Part shown: positions 16,663 to 25,330 of the stretch, piece by piece
Layout: each line of letters opens with the position of its first letter
How positions within the stretch are numbered: position 1 is the first letter of the stretch
Source: Egibacteraceae bacterium
GTDB lineage: Bacteria > Actinomycetota > Nitriliruptoria > Euzebyales > Egibacteraceae
Direction of reading: 5' to 3'
Length of the DNA: 64,000 nt
Assembly (NCBI GenBank): GCA_030447925.1
Contig: JAUJNX010000001.1
Location: 334,037-398,036 of the forward strand
The notes under the pieces: model-generated
Told to the model about the DNA's origin: nothing
The model's database searches: none
What the model saw: only the letters and a program-made list of their open reading frames with translations
Translations under genes and position numbers: made by a program

Positions 16663-17859
16663 CTAGGGCGACCAGGACCAGGGGGTGGGGTGGGGGAGGC
16701 CGACGTAGTTCTCGGCCAGGGTGGTGGCGGCGGCGTGGGACGAGGTCACGTAGTCCAGCTGGGACAGCTGGAGGCGCCGGTCGTAGAGGTCCTGGTCGGC
16801 GGGGCGGTGCAGCATCGTCGTCATCCACCACGAGAAGTGCTGCACCCGCCAGACGCGGGCGAGGCAGACGTCGCTGTAGGCGTCCAGGTGCTCGGTGGTG
16901 CCCGTCGCGGCGAAGGCCCCGATGGCGCGGGACAGGACGCGGGCGTCGGCGATGGCCAGGTTCATGCCCTTGGCGCCGGTGGGCGGGACGATGTGGGCGG
17001 CGTCGCCCACCAGGAACAGCCGGCCGTGGCGCAGCGGCTCGGCGACGAAGCCGCGCATCGGCGTGACGCCCTTGTCGAAGATCTCGCCGGTCTCCAGCGC
17101 GAACCCGTCGTCGTCGGCGAAGCGGGTCTGCAGCTCCGCCCAGATGCGGTCGTCGGGCCAGTCCGCGGGGTCGGCGTCGACCGGCACCTGGAGGTACTGC
17201 CGGGTGACCTCCGGGGTGCGCATGCTGTGCAGCGCGAACCCGCGGTCGGAGCTGGCGTAGACCAGCTCCTCCGACGACGGGTGCGTCCGCGCCAGGATCC
17301 CCAGCCAGGCGAACGGGTACTGGCGCTCGTGCACGGTCAGCACGCCGGGGGGGACCGCGGGGCGGCTGACGCCGTGGAACCCGTCGCAGCCGGCCACGAT
17401 GTCGGCCTCCAGGACCTGCTCGCCCGCCGCGTCCCGGTAGCGGACCCGCGGCCGGTCGCCCTCGAGGTCCTCCAGGCGCACGTCGCCGACCCCGAAGTGC
17501 AGCGGCAGGCCCGCCGCGGTCCGGGCGGCGATCAGGTCCTTCACGACCTCCTGCTGGCCGTAGACCGTGATCGCCTTGCCCCCGGTCAGGTCGGTGAAGT
17601 CGATGCGGTGGCGGCGACGGCGGAACAGCAGGGAGGTGCCGTGGTGCTCCAGGCCCTCGCGGGCCAGCCGGTCGCCCAGGCCGACCTCGGTCAGCAGGTC
17701 GACGGTGGGCTGCTCCAGGACCCCGGCGCGGACGCGCGACTCGACGTAGGCGCGGTCGCGGGCCTCGAGCACGACGGACTCGACGCCCTGCAGGTGCAGC
17801 AGGTGGGCGAGGGTCAGGCCCGCGGGACCGGCTCCGATGATGGCGACCTGGGTTCGCAC
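16663..17859 (-). CDS. pobA: 4-hydroxybenzoate 3-monooxygenase
   Basis: A 398-residue class A flavoprotein monooxygenase, the expected length for p-hydroxybenzoate hydroxylase. The FAD-binding motif is VAIIGAGPAGLTLAHLLHL at the N-terminus. The second FAD/NADPH segment is AGCDGFHGVSR, and the flavin motif FLVGDAAHIVPPTGAKGMNL is the PobA signature. It converts 4-hydroxybenzoate to protocatechuate with NAD(P)H and O2, feeding the pca genes next door. The GTG start has GGGAGA upstream; an in-frame GTG 15 bases earlier is less likely. The divergent regulator that normally sits across this promoter is only a remnant. Confidence 0.93.
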   Translation of the reverse strand: MRTQVAIIGAGPAGLTLAHLLHLQGVESVVLEARDRAYVESRVRAGVLEQPTVDLLTEVGLGDRLAREGLEHHGTSLLFRRRRHRIDFTDLTGGKAITVYGQQEVVKDLIAARTAAGLPLHFGVGDVRLEDLEGDRPRVRYRDAAGEQVLEADIVAGCDGFHGVSRPAVPPGVLTVHERQYPFAWLGILARTHPSSEELVYASSDRGFALHSMRTPEVTRQYLQVPVDADPADWPDDRIWAELQTRFADDDGFALETGEIFDKGVTPMRGFVAEPLRHGRLFLVGDAAHIVPPTGAKGMNLAIADARVLSRAIGAFAATGTTEHLDAYSDVCLARVWRVQHFSWWMTTMLHRPADQDLYDRRLQLSQLDYVTSSHAAATTLAENYVGLPHPTPWSWSP

Positions 17860-17942
17860 GTGTCTCCCGCTCACTCGTGGTGACCGACCCCGCCGGATCA
17901 TGCCTCGCGCGGAGGGGCGCGTGTGATCGGTCCGCCCCCGCT

Positions 17943-17959
17943 CTTCCACTGAGCGGAAC
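17943..17959. promoter_or_regulatory. candidate IclR-type operator upstream of pobA
   Basis: An inverted repeat TTCCAC-TGA-GCGGAA (one mismatch between arms) lies between pobA and the relic of an IclR regulator. PobR/PcaR proteins of the IclR family bind such short dyads. The call rests on symmetry and place. Confidence 0.35.
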
Positions 17960-17995
17960 GGGCGCGTACGCCCAGCCGATGGCGAAGCGCGAGCG

Positions 17996-18347
17996 GGGAC
18001 GGTCGGTCACGTCCCGGCGCTCTCGTTGCTGGCCGCGTTCGGTGCCGGTCACCACAGCCTGTCACTGAGCGAGAGCCAGGCGTTCGTCGCCGCCCTCCTG
18101 CAGCAGCCGCTCGCGCGCCACACCGAGCGCACGGTCGTCGAGCGCGCCGCCCTGCGCCGCGAGCTCGCGGCCGTGCGCCGGCGCGGCTGGGCCCGCAGCC
18201 GCGCGGAGTTCCGCGCCGGCTCCTGCTCGGTCGCGGTCCCGGTGGGCGACGGGCCGGAGCCGGTCGCCGCCGTCGGCGTGGTCGCCTACGAGCTGCGCGA
18301 CGACCTGGACCGCTGCGTGCCGGCCCTGCCCGAGGCGCTGCGGGCGG
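17996..18347 (+). pseudogene. IclR-family regulator remnant (effector domain only)
   Basis: A reading frame without a plausible start encodes the second half of an IclR regulator: PLARHTERTVVERAALRREL, VRRRGWARSRAEFRAGSCSV and AVPVGDGPEPVAAVGVVAYE, ending near LPEALRAGAR. The N-terminal winged helix that should precede it is absent; only about 140 bases separate it from the pobA start. The position, divergent from pobA, is where PobR/PcaR-type regulators normally lie. The 3' end runs straight into an amidohydrolase fragment, so a deletion removed parts of both genes. Confidence 0.6.
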
Positions 18348-18357
18348 GGGCGCGGCG

Positions 18358-18649
18358 CACTTCGGGGCGGACGCGCCGCCGACCCTGGACGAGACCGCCG
18401 CCTACTACCGCCAGCGCGTCATGGCCTGCGTCGTGTTCACCGTCAACGCCGAGGCCGCCCGTCCTCGTCCGCCACGCCGAAACCCTGCTGCGCCGCAAGG
18501 TGCTGTTCGGGTCGGACTTCCCGCTGCTCACTCCCGACCGCTGGCTGCGGGAGTTCGCCGAGCTGCCGCTGCGCGACGAGGTGCGGCCGCTGATCCTCAA
18601 GGAGAACGCCATGCGCGTCCTGGGGCTGGGCTCACGTGAGCGGGCATGA
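18358..18649 (+). pseudogene. amidohydrolase remnant with internal deletion
   Basis: Two parts of one amidohydrolase lie in different frames. An N-terminal piece (LDETAAYYRQRVMACVVFTV, frame starting 18358) is followed directly by a C-terminal piece from about 18461 (RKVLFGSDFPLLTPDRWLRE, then VRPLILKENAMRVLGL). The middle of the barrel, well over a hundred residues, is missing. Relatives that end in FGSDFPLLTPDRW are found with CoA-dependent hydroxycinnamate breakdown genes. It cannot make an active enzyme. Confidence 0.6.
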
Positions 18650-18656
18650 TGCTCCC

Positions 18657-19364
18657 ATGGACGGCCTGCCCCACTACCCGCTGCCGGAGGGCGTGCACCC
18701 GCCGCTGGCGTTCCCCGGCTACCGGTCCACCGCGCTGCGGGCGCCCCGCCGCCCGCTGGTCGCGCTGCCCCACGGGCTGACCGAGCTCACGGGCCCGCTG
18801 CTCGGCGCCGACCGCGTCGGCCCGGACGACCACGACCTCACGGTGCAGCACGGCGGCGAGGCCCTGGGCCAGCGCATCATCGTCAGCGGCCGGGTCCTGG
18901 ACGAGGGCGGCCGGCCCGTGCGCGACACCCTCGTCGAGGTCTGGCAGGCCAACGCCGCCGGGCGCTACCGCCACGAGGCCGACACCTGGCCCGCGCCGCT
19001 GGACCCCAACTTCAGCGGGCTCGGGCGCACGGTGACCGACGCGGAGGGGCGCTACCGGTTCACCACGGTGAAGCCGGGCGCGTACCCGTGGCGCAACCAC
19101 CACAACGCCTGGCGTCCGGCCCACATCCACTTCTCGCTGTTCGGGCGGGCCTTCCCCCAGCGCCTCGTCACCCAGATGTACTTCCCCGACGACCCCCTGT
19201 TCGCGCAGGACCCGGTGCTGGGGTCGGTGCCCGCCGGCGCGCGCGACCGGCTGGTGTCGCGCTTCGACCTGGACGCCACCCAGCCCGAGTGGGCCCTGTG
19301 TTTCACGTGGGACATCGTGCTGCGCGGGCGCGATGCGACCCCCTTCGGCGACGACGATGACTGA
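18657..19364 (+). CDS. pcaH: protocatechuate 3,4-dioxygenase beta subunit
   Basis: A 235-residue intradiol dioxygenase subunit. The non-heme iron ligands are visible: a tyrosine in ANAAGRYRHEAD, a tyrosine in KPGAYPWRNHHNAW and two histidines in RPAHIHFSLFG. The intradiol core starts at IIVSGRVLDEGGRPV. With PcaG it opens protocatechuate to 3-carboxy-cis,cis-muconate using O2. Start ATG 18657 is preferred; an in-frame GTG 21 bases upstream is possible. It overlaps pcaG by 8 bases. Confidence 0.95.
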   Translation: MDGLPHYPLPEGVHPPLAFPGYRSTALRAPRRPLVALPHGLTELTGPLLGADRVGPDDHDLTVQHGGEALGQRIIVSGRVLDEGGRPVRDTLVEVWQANAAGRYRHEADTWPAPLDPNFSGLGRTVTDAEGRYRFTTVKPGAYPWRNHHNAWRPAHIHFSLFGRAFPQRLVTQMYFPDDPLFAQDPVLGSVPAGARDRLVSRFDLDATQPEWALCFTWDIVLRGRDATPFGDDDD

Positions 19365-19929
19365 GCGGCTGGGCCTGACGCCCTCCCAGACGGTCGGCCC
19401 GTACTGGTCGATCGGGATGACCTGGCCCGACGGCGCCGATGTCGTGCCGGAGGGGACGCCGGGGGCCTTCTGGCTGTCCGGGGTGGTGCGCGACGGCGCG
19501 GGCGAGCCGCTGGCCGACGGGCTGGTGGAGACCTGGCAGGCCGACCCCGACGGGCGCTTCGACCACCCCGACGACCCGCGCGGGCCCCGCCCGCCGTCGG
19601 TCCCCGGCTTCCGCGGGTTCGCGCGCGTGGCGACCGGCCCCGACGGGACCTGGCGGATCCGGACGGTGAAGCCGGGGCCCCTGCCCGCGCCGGGCGGCGG
19701 CACGCAGGCCCCGCACCTGGACCTGTCGGTGTTCGCGCGGGGGCTGCTCGACCGCGTCGTCACCCGGGTGTACTTCGCCGACGAGGAGGCCGCCAACGCC
19801 GCCGACCCGGTCCTCGCGGCGGTGCCGGCCGACCGGCGCCACACCCTGCTCGCCACCCCGGGCGGCGGCGGGTACACGTTCACCGTCGCGCTCCAGGGCT
19901 CCGATGAGACCGTCTTCTTCGCCGTCTGA
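19357..19929 (+). CDS. pcaG: protocatechuate 3,4-dioxygenase alpha subunit
   Basis: A 190-residue alpha subunit, opening with the family signature LGLTPSQTVGPYWSIGMTW and containing FWLSGVVRDGAGEPLADGLV and APHLDLSVFARGLLDRVVTR. As in other alpha subunits the iron histidines are not kept (PHLDLSVFA where PcaH has AHIHFSLFG), so it supports rather than carries the metal site. Its start lies inside the end of pcaH, giving balanced synthesis of the two chains. Confidence 0.95.
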   Translation: MTERLGLTPSQTVGPYWSIGMTWPDGADVVPEGTPGAFWLSGVVRDGAGEPLADGLVETWQADPDGRFDHPDDPRGPRPPSVPGFRGFARVATGPDGTWRIRTVKPGPLPAPGGGTQAPHLDLSVFARGLLDRVVTRVYFADEEAANAADPVLAAVPADRRHTLLATPGGGGYTFTVALQGSDETVFFAV

Positions 19930-20020
19930 CCCCGCGCGCGGCGGGCAGCCGCGGTCGTCGGCCGGGTCCGGCGGTCGTCGCACGGCCGTCACCACCCCGG
20001 GCGCGGTGGCCGTGCGCTTC

Positions 20021-20036
20021 CCGCCGGATCCGGCGG
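20021..20036. promoter_or_regulatory. perfect 16-bp palindrome between pcaG and pcaB
   Basis: CCGCCGGATCCGGCGG is fully self-complementary and lies in the 177-base gap between pcaHG and pcaB. It may be an operator or the core of a terminator for pcaHG. Confidence 0.35.
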
Positions 20037-20106
20037 TTCCCTTACATCCGGCGCGGCGCGCGCGTCTGCGGGTGTGCGCCTGCCGTCGCCCGCGCTGGGG
20101 CGCCGG

Positions 20107-21451
20107 GTGAGCGCGCGCGGCGGGCTGCTCGGCGGGGCCGCGGGGCCGGTGGCGGGGGCGGTGGGGGACGTCGCGGTGCTGCAGGCGATGCTGGACGCCG
20201 AGGCCGCGCTCGCGCGGGCGGGGGCGACGGCGGGCTCTGGTGCCCGCGCCGGCCGCCGCGCCGATCACCGCCGCCGGCACCGCCGGCCGCTTCGACCTGG
20301 CGGCCCTGGCCGCGGGCGCGGCCGCGGCCGGCAACCCCGTCGTGCCGCTGGTGCGCGCCCTGACCGCTGCCGTCGGGGACCCCGCGGGGGCGCACGTGCA
20401 CCGCGGCGCCACCAGCCAGGACATCCTCGACACCGCCCTGGTGCTGGTCGCCCGCCGCGCCCTGGGAACCGTCCTGGCCGACCTCGACGCGGCGGCGGAC
20501 GCGGCCGCCGACCTGGCCCGCGCCCACCGCACGACGCCCATGGCCGGGCGCACGCTGCTCCAGCAGGCGGTGCCGACGACCTTCGGCGCGCTGGCGGCGG
20601 GCTGGCTGGTGGGCCTGGACCAGGTCCGCGAGCGGCTCGCGGCCGTCCGCGACGGCCTGCCCGCGCAGCTCGGCGGGGCGGCGGGGACGCTCGCCACCCT
20701 GGACGGCCGGGGCCTCGAGGTCCTCGCGGCCTACGCCGGGGACCTCGGCCTGGCCGTCCCCGCCGTCCCCTGGCACACGCTGCGGGTGCCCGTCGCCGAC
20801 CTGGCCGGCGCCCTGGGCACCGCGGCGGGGCTGTGCGGCAAGGTCGCCACCGACCTCGTGCTGCTCGCCGCCACCGAGGTCGGCGAGGTCACCGCCGGGT
20901 CCGGCGGCTCCTCGGCCATGCCGCACAAGCGCAACCCCGTCGGCGCCGTGCTCGTGCGCGCCGCGGCGCGCCGGGCCCCCGGCCTGGTCGCCACCCTGCT
21001 CGCCGCCATGGACCACGAGCTCCAGCGCGCCGCCGGGGGCTGGCAGGCCGAGTGGGAGCCGCTGCGCGACCTGCTCGGAATCACCGGCGCCGCCGCGCAC
21101 CACCTGCACGCCACGCTCGCGGTGCTCACCGTCGACCCGGGGCGGATGCGTGCCAACCTCGACGCGGGCGGCGGGGTCCTGCTGGCCGAGCAGGTCGCGG
21201 CCCGCCTGACCCCCGCGCTGGGCCGGTCCGCCGCCCACGACCTCGTCGCCCGCGTCGTCGCCGCCGCGGCCGACCAGGGCCGCCCGTTCGCCGACCTGCT
21301 CGCCACCACCCCGGAGGTCACGGCGGTCCTGACACCCGGCGAGCTGGCTGCGACGCTGGACCCCACCGCCGCCCTCGGGTCGGCCGGCGCGATCGTCGAC
21401 CGCGCCCTGGCCGCCCACGACCGGGCGGTCGCGACGCGGGGGACGGGATGA
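20107..21451 (+). CDS. pcaB: 3-carboxy-cis,cis-muconate cycloisomerase (apparent frameshift)
   Basis: A fumarase/aspartase-superfamily enzyme closing the muconate ring. The start of the protein (GDVAVLQAMLDAEAALARAG) is in one frame and the rest (AAGNPVVPLVRALTAAVGD, VHRGATSQDILDTALVLVAR, and the superfamily signature GSGGSSAMPHKRNPVGAV) is in another. Removing one T at about 20236 joins them as ATAG-LVPAPAAAP, as homologs read. This is probably a sequence error, because everything else is intact. The exact start is uncertain (GTG 20107 or GTG 20074). The stop overlaps the pcaC start by four bases (ATGA). Confidence 0.85.
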
Positions 21452-21834
21452 ACGACGAGGAGCGGCGGGCGGCGGGCGCGGCGGTGCGCCGGGAGGTGCT
21501 CGGCGACGCCCACGTCGACCGCGCCGTCGCCGCCACCACGCCGTTCACCGCCGACTTCCAGGACTACCTGACCCGCACGGCCTGGGGCGAGATCTGGACC
21601 CGCCCGGGGCTGGACCGCCGGGCGCGCAGCTGCGTGACGCTCGCGGTGCTCGTCACCCTCGGGCTGCACGAGGAGCTGGCGCTGCACGTCCGCGCCGCCC
21701 GCCGCAATGGCCTGAGCGCGGAGGAGATCGGCGAGGTCCTGCTGCAGACCGCCGTCTACGCCGGGATCCCCAGGGCGAACGCCGCGTTCGCCGTGGCCCG
21801 GCGCGTGATCGAGGAGGACGGGCATGGCGTATGA
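21448..21834 (+). CDS. pcaC: 4-carboxymuconolactone decarboxylase
   Basis: A 128-residue protein of the AhpD/CMD fold and the normal size of stand-alone PcaC. The family block runs WTRPGLDRRARSCVTLAVLV, LHEELALHVRAARRNGLSAE and EVLLQTAVYAGIPRANAAF. It removes CO2 from 4-carboxymuconolactone to give the beta-ketoadipate enol-lactone. It is not fused to PcaD (as in PcaL of many actinobacteria), and no separate pcaD was recognised. It overlaps pcaB by 4 and pcaF by 11 bases. Confidence 0.93.
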   Translation: MNDEERRAAGAAVRREVLGDAHVDRAVAATTPFTADFQDYLTRTAWGEIWTRPGLDRRARSCVTLAVLVTLGLHEELALHVRAARRNGLSAEEIGEVLLQTAVYAGIPRANAAFAVARRVIEEDGHGV

Positions 21835-23095
21835 GGGCACCACCGAGGCGTGGATCGTGGACGCCGTCCGCACCCCCATCGGGCGCCACGGGGGCGTGCT
21901 GGCCGCCGTCCGGCCCGACGACCTCGGCGCGCTGGTCCTGCGCGCCCTGGTCGACCGCACCGGCATCGACCCGGGCCTGGTGGAGGACGTCGCCCTGGGT
22001 TGCGCGAACCAGGCGGGCGAGGACAACCGCAACGTGGCGCGCATGTCCCTGCTGCTCGCCGGCTTCCCCGACCGGGTCGCCGGCGCGACGGTGAACCGGC
22101 TCTGCGGGTCGGGCCTGGAGGCGGTCGCCCAGGCGGCGCGGTCGGTGATGCTCGGCGAGGCCGACGCCTACATCGGCGGCGGCGTGGAGTCGATGAGCCG
22201 CGCGCCCTGGGCGATGCCCAAGCCGTCGAAGGGCTTCGCGACCGGGTCGGTGACGGCCTACGACACCAGCCTGGGCTGGCGCTTCGTGAACCCGCGGATG
22301 GAGGAGCTGGGCCACACCGACGCGCTGGGGATCACCGCCGAGGCGCTGGCGGAGGCCCGCTTCCACGTCACCCCGGAGGAGCAGCGGCCCGAGGAGCTTG
22401 CCGGGATCTACGACGTGTCGCGGGCGGCCCAGGACCGCTTCGCGCTGGCCAGCCACCGCAAGGCGGTCGCCGCGCAGGACGGCAAGCGCTTCGCCGACGA
22501 GCTGGTCCCCGTCACCGTGCCCGGGCGCAAGGGCGACACCGTGGTCCACGATGACGAGGGCCCGCGCCGGGACACCTCGCTGGAGGCGCTGGCCCGCCTG
22601 CGCCCGGCGTTCCGCCCCGACGGGTCGGTGACGGCGGGCAACTCCAGCCCGCTGAACGACGGCGCCGCGGCCGTCCTGGTGGTCGCGCCGCGGTTCGCCC
22701 GCGACCACGGGCTGACCCCGCTGGCCCGGGTCCGCAGCATCGCGACCGCCGGGGTGCCGCCCCGGGTCATGGGCATCGGGCCGGTCCCCGCAACCCGCAA
22801 GGCGCTGGAGCGCGCGGGCGTGACCCTGGACGACATCGGCGTGATCGAGCTCAACGAGGCCTTCGCCGCCCAGGCCCTGGCCGTCCTGCACGACTGGCGC
22901 GTGGACCCCGACGACCCGCGCCTCAACCCCAACGGCGGCGCGATCGCCATCGGGCACCCGCTGGGCTGCTCGGGCGCGCGCATCCTCACCACCCTGGTCC
23001 ACGAGCTGCACCGCCGCGACGGCGCCGAGCTGGGCCTGGCGACCATGTGCATCGGCGTCGGCCAGGGCATCGCGATGGTGGTGGAGAAGCGCTGA
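21824..23095 (+). CDS. pcaF: 3-oxoadipyl-CoA thiolase
   Basis: A 423-residue thiolase. It has the nucleophile cysteine in VNRLCGSGLEAVAQAAR, the NEAF motif (IELNEAFAAQAL), the catalytic histidine in NPNGGAIAIGHPLGCSGAR and the base cysteine in TMCIGVGQG. The segments VDAVRTPIGRHGGVLAAVRP and YDTSLGWRFVNPRM match 3-oxoadipyl-CoA thiolases rather than generic acetyltransferases. It splits 3-oxoadipyl-CoA into succinyl-CoA and acetyl-CoA, the last pca step. It overlaps pcaC and is joined to pcaI by TGATG. Confidence 0.92.
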   Translation: MAYEGTTEAWIVDAVRTPIGRHGGVLAAVRPDDLGALVLRALVDRTGIDPGLVEDVALGCANQAGEDNRNVARMSLLLAGFPDRVAGATVNRLCGSGLEAVAQAARSVMLGEADAYIGGGVESMSRAPWAMPKPSKGFATGSVTAYDTSLGWRFVNPRMEELGHTDALGITAEALAEARFHVTPEEQRPEELAGIYDVSRAAQDRFALASHRKAVAAQDGKRFADELVPVTVPGRKGDTVVHDDEGPRRDTSLEALARLRPAFRPDGSVTAGNSSPLNDGAAAVLVVAPRFARDHGLTPLARVRSIATAGVPPRVMGIGPVPATRKALERAGVTLDDIGVIELNEAFAAQALAVLHDWRVDPDDPRLNPNGGAIAIGHPLGCSGARILTTLVHELHRRDGAELGLATMCIGVGQGIAMVVEKR

Positions 23096-23943
23096 TGGCG
23101 GAGCTGACGACCCTGCGCGAGGCGATCGCCGGGCTGGTGCACGACGGCGACACCGTCGCGCTGGAGGGCTTCACCCACCTCATCCCCACCGCCGCGGGCC
23201 ACGAGATCGTCCGCCAGGGCCGGCGTGACCTGACCCTGGTGCGCATGACCCCGGACCTGGTCTACGACCAGCTGCTGGGCATGGGCGTGGCCCGCAAGCT
23301 GGTGTTCTCCTGGGGCGGCAACCCCGGGGTCGGGTCCCTGCACCGCTTCCGCGACGCGGTCGAGCGCGGCTGGCCCGCACCCCTGGAGATCGAGGAGCAC
23401 AGCCACGCCGGCATGGCCAACCGCTACGTGGCGGGCGCGTCGAACCTGCCGTTCGCGGTCCTGCGCGGCTACGTCGGCACCGACCTCGCGTCGGTGACCC
23501 CGACGATCCGGCCGATCACCTGCCCGTTCACCGGCGAGGAGCTGATGGCCGTGCCCGCGCTGCGCCCCGACGTCACCGTCGTCCACGCCCAGCAGGCCGA
23601 CCGCGCCGGCAACGTCGCGCTGTGGGGGATCACGGGCATCCAGAAGGAGGCCGTCCTGGCGGCGCGCCGGGCGATCGTGACCGTCGAGGAGGTCGTCGAC
23701 GCGTTCGCGCCGCGCCCGTTCCAGGTCGTCCTGCCCGGCATCGCCATCGACGCGGTCGCGGTGGTCCCCCGCGGCGCGCACCCGTCCTACGCCCACGGCT
23801 ACTACGACCGCGACAACGCCTTCTATACGGCGTGGGACCCGATCAGCCGCGACCGCGACGCCTACCGGGCGTGGATGCAGCGCCACGTGCTGGACGTCGA
23901 CGACTTCGCCGGCCACCTCGCGAGCCTGGCGGCGGTCGCGTGA
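23095..23943 (+). CDS. pcaI: 3-oxoadipate CoA-transferase subunit A
   Basis: A 282-residue CoA-transferase family I alpha subunit. The N-terminal VHDGDTVALEGFTHLIPTAA and the conserved FSWGGNPGVGSLHRFRDAV region fit the PcaI/CatI group. It pairs with the next gene to move CoA from succinyl-CoA to 3-oxoadipate. It lacks the catalytic glutamate, as expected for an alpha chain. Start and stop both overlap neighbours (TGATG with pcaF, GTGA with pcaJ). Confidence 0.9.
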   Translation: MAELTTLREAIAGLVHDGDTVALEGFTHLIPTAAGHEIVRQGRRDLTLVRMTPDLVYDQLLGMGVARKLVFSWGGNPGVGSLHRFRDAVERGWPAPLEIEEHSHAGMANRYVAGASNLPFAVLRGYVGTDLASVTPTIRPITCPFTGEELMAVPALRPDVTVVHAQQADRAGNVALWGITGIQKEAVLAARRAIVTVEEVVDAFAPRPFQVVLPGIAIDAVAVVPRGAHPSYAHGYYDRDNAFYTAWDPISRDRDAYRAWMQRHVLDVDDFAGHLASLAAVA

Positions 23944-24737
23944 CCGCCTGGGACACCGACGAGGTCATGACCATCGTCGCCGCGCGCGAGCTGCGCGACG
24001 GCGCCGTCTGCTTCGTGGGCATCGGGCTGCCGTCGGAGGCGGCCAACCTGGCCCGCGCGACCCACGCACCGCGCTGCGTCCTGGTCTACGAGTCCGGGAC
24101 GATCGGGGCGAAGCCGGAGGTCCTGCCGCTCAGCATCGGTGACGGCGTGCTGGCCGACCACGCCGACGCGGTCGTGTCGGTGCCGGAGATCTTCAACTAC
24201 TGGCTCCAGGCCGGCCGCATCGACGTCGGGTTCCTGGGCGCGGCCCAGATCGACCGCCACGCCAACATCAACACCACCGTCGTGGGGTCCTACGCCGAGC
24301 CGAAGGTCCGCCTGCCCGGCGCGGGCGGCGCCCCCGAGATCGCCGCCTCGGCCGGAGAGGTCGTCGTCGTCCTGCGCCACACGACGCGCGCGCTGGTCGA
24401 CCGCCTCGACTTCGTGACCTCGGTCGGGCACGGGACGGGGGCGGGCGCGCGCGACGCCCTGGGCTACCCGGGCCGCGGTCCGGTGGCGGTCATCACCGAC
24501 CTCGGCGTGCTGCGCCCGGACCCCGCGACCCGCGAGCTGACCCTCGTCGCGGTGCACCCGGGCGCCACCGCGGACCAGGCCCGCGCCGCGACCGGCTGGC
24601 CGCTGCGCGTCGCCGACGACCTCGCCGTCACCAGCTCGCCGACAGGCGAGGAGCTCGCGGTCCTGCGCGATCTGCGCGCCCGCACCGCCGCGAGCCGCGG
24701 CGGACCGACGCGTCCGGTCAGGCCCACCGGCCGGTGA
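23940..24737 (+). CDS. pcaJ: 3-oxoadipate CoA-transferase subunit B
   Basis: A 265-residue beta subunit. The active-site glutamate is in LVYESGTIGAKPEVLPLSIG, followed by the GFLGAAQIDRHANINTTVVG block characteristic of the family. It receives CoA as a glutamyl-CoA thioester during transfer to 3-oxoadipate. The GTG start overlaps the pcaI stop. Its last 20 bases overlap, tail to tail, the gene on the other strand. It closes the pcaHGBCFIJ unit. Confidence 0.92.
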   Translation: MTAWDTDEVMTIVAARELRDGAVCFVGIGLPSEAANLARATHAPRCVLVYESGTIGAKPEVLPLSIGDGVLADHADAVVSVPEIFNYWLQAGRIDVGFLGAAQIDRHANINTTVVGSYAEPKVRLPGAGGAPEIAASAGEVVVVLRHTTRALVDRLDFVTSVGHGTGAGARDALGYPGRGPVAVITDLGVLRPDPATRELTLVAVHPGATADQARAATGWPLRVADDLAVTSSPTGEELAVLRDLRARTAASRGGPTRPVRPTGR

Positions 24738-25317
24738 AGACCAAGGCGGCCAGGTCGACGCGCACCGGGAAGGGGTCGGCGAGGTCGACGACGCCGGTGA
24801 GCGGGCCGAACTCCTCCTCGCCCGCGCCCTCGCGGCGGACGACCGCGGTGAGGGCGGGCTCGTCGACGCGGGCGAGCCCGGGCAGGTCGACCATCCAGTA
24901 GGCGCGGGCGCCGCCGAGCAGGTAGTCCCCCCGCTTGCGCCCGCGGTCGTTGGCCCGCGTCGACGGCGAGGCGACCTCGACCACGAGCAGCGGCGCGGGT
25001 GAGAACGACAGGCCGTCGGGACCGGCGGGCTCGGTGCCGGTCGCGAGCACCAAGAGGTCGGGCTGGTTCGTGTAGCCCGTCCCGCCCGGCACCCGCCACA
25101 TCGGACCATCCACGAACACGCGGGCGTAGACGCCGGCCGCCACCAGGGCAGGCACCAGCAGGTCGCGCAAGGTGTTGATCGCGAAGCCGTGCGGGTTCGA
25201 GGCCGGTGTCACGATCAGGTTCCCCCAGGGGTCGAGCTCGACGTGCGGGGTCCCGGTCTGGAGGCGCGCCCAATCGAGGTCGTCGACCGTGTAGCCCTGG
25301 GGGACCTCGAGCGCCAT
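24718..25317 (-). CDS. Uma2 family endonuclease-like protein (DUF820)
   Basis: A 199-residue Uma2/DUF820 protein of the PD-(D/E)XK nuclease-like fold: YTVDDLDWARL, HVELDPWGNLIVTPAS, then the core PDLLVLATG, PLLVVEVASPSTRANDRGRK (D-ExK pattern) and YWMVDLPGLARV. Such genes are scattered in many copies in actinobacteria and cyanobacteria and their role is unknown. The ATG has no ribosome site but a TAACAT -10 element seven bases upstream, so it is probably leaderless. Confidence 0.82.
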   Translation of the reverse strand: MALEVPQGYTVDDLDWARLQTGTPHVELDPWGNLIVTPASNPHGFAINTLRDLLVPALVAAGVYARVFVDGPMWRVPGGTGYTNQPDLLVLATGTEPAGPDGLSFSPAPLLVVEVASPSTRANDRGRKRGDYLLGGARAYWMVDLPGLARVDEPALTAVVRREGAGEEEFGPLTGVVDLADPFPVRVDLAALVFTGRWA

Positions 25318-25324
25318 GCCGTCG

Positions 25325-25330
25325 ATGTTA
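25325..25330 (-). promoter_or_regulatory. -10 element of a leaderless Uma2 transcript
   Basis: TAACAT on the minus strand, seven bases before the ATG, so transcription would start at the initiation codon. Confidence 0.4.
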
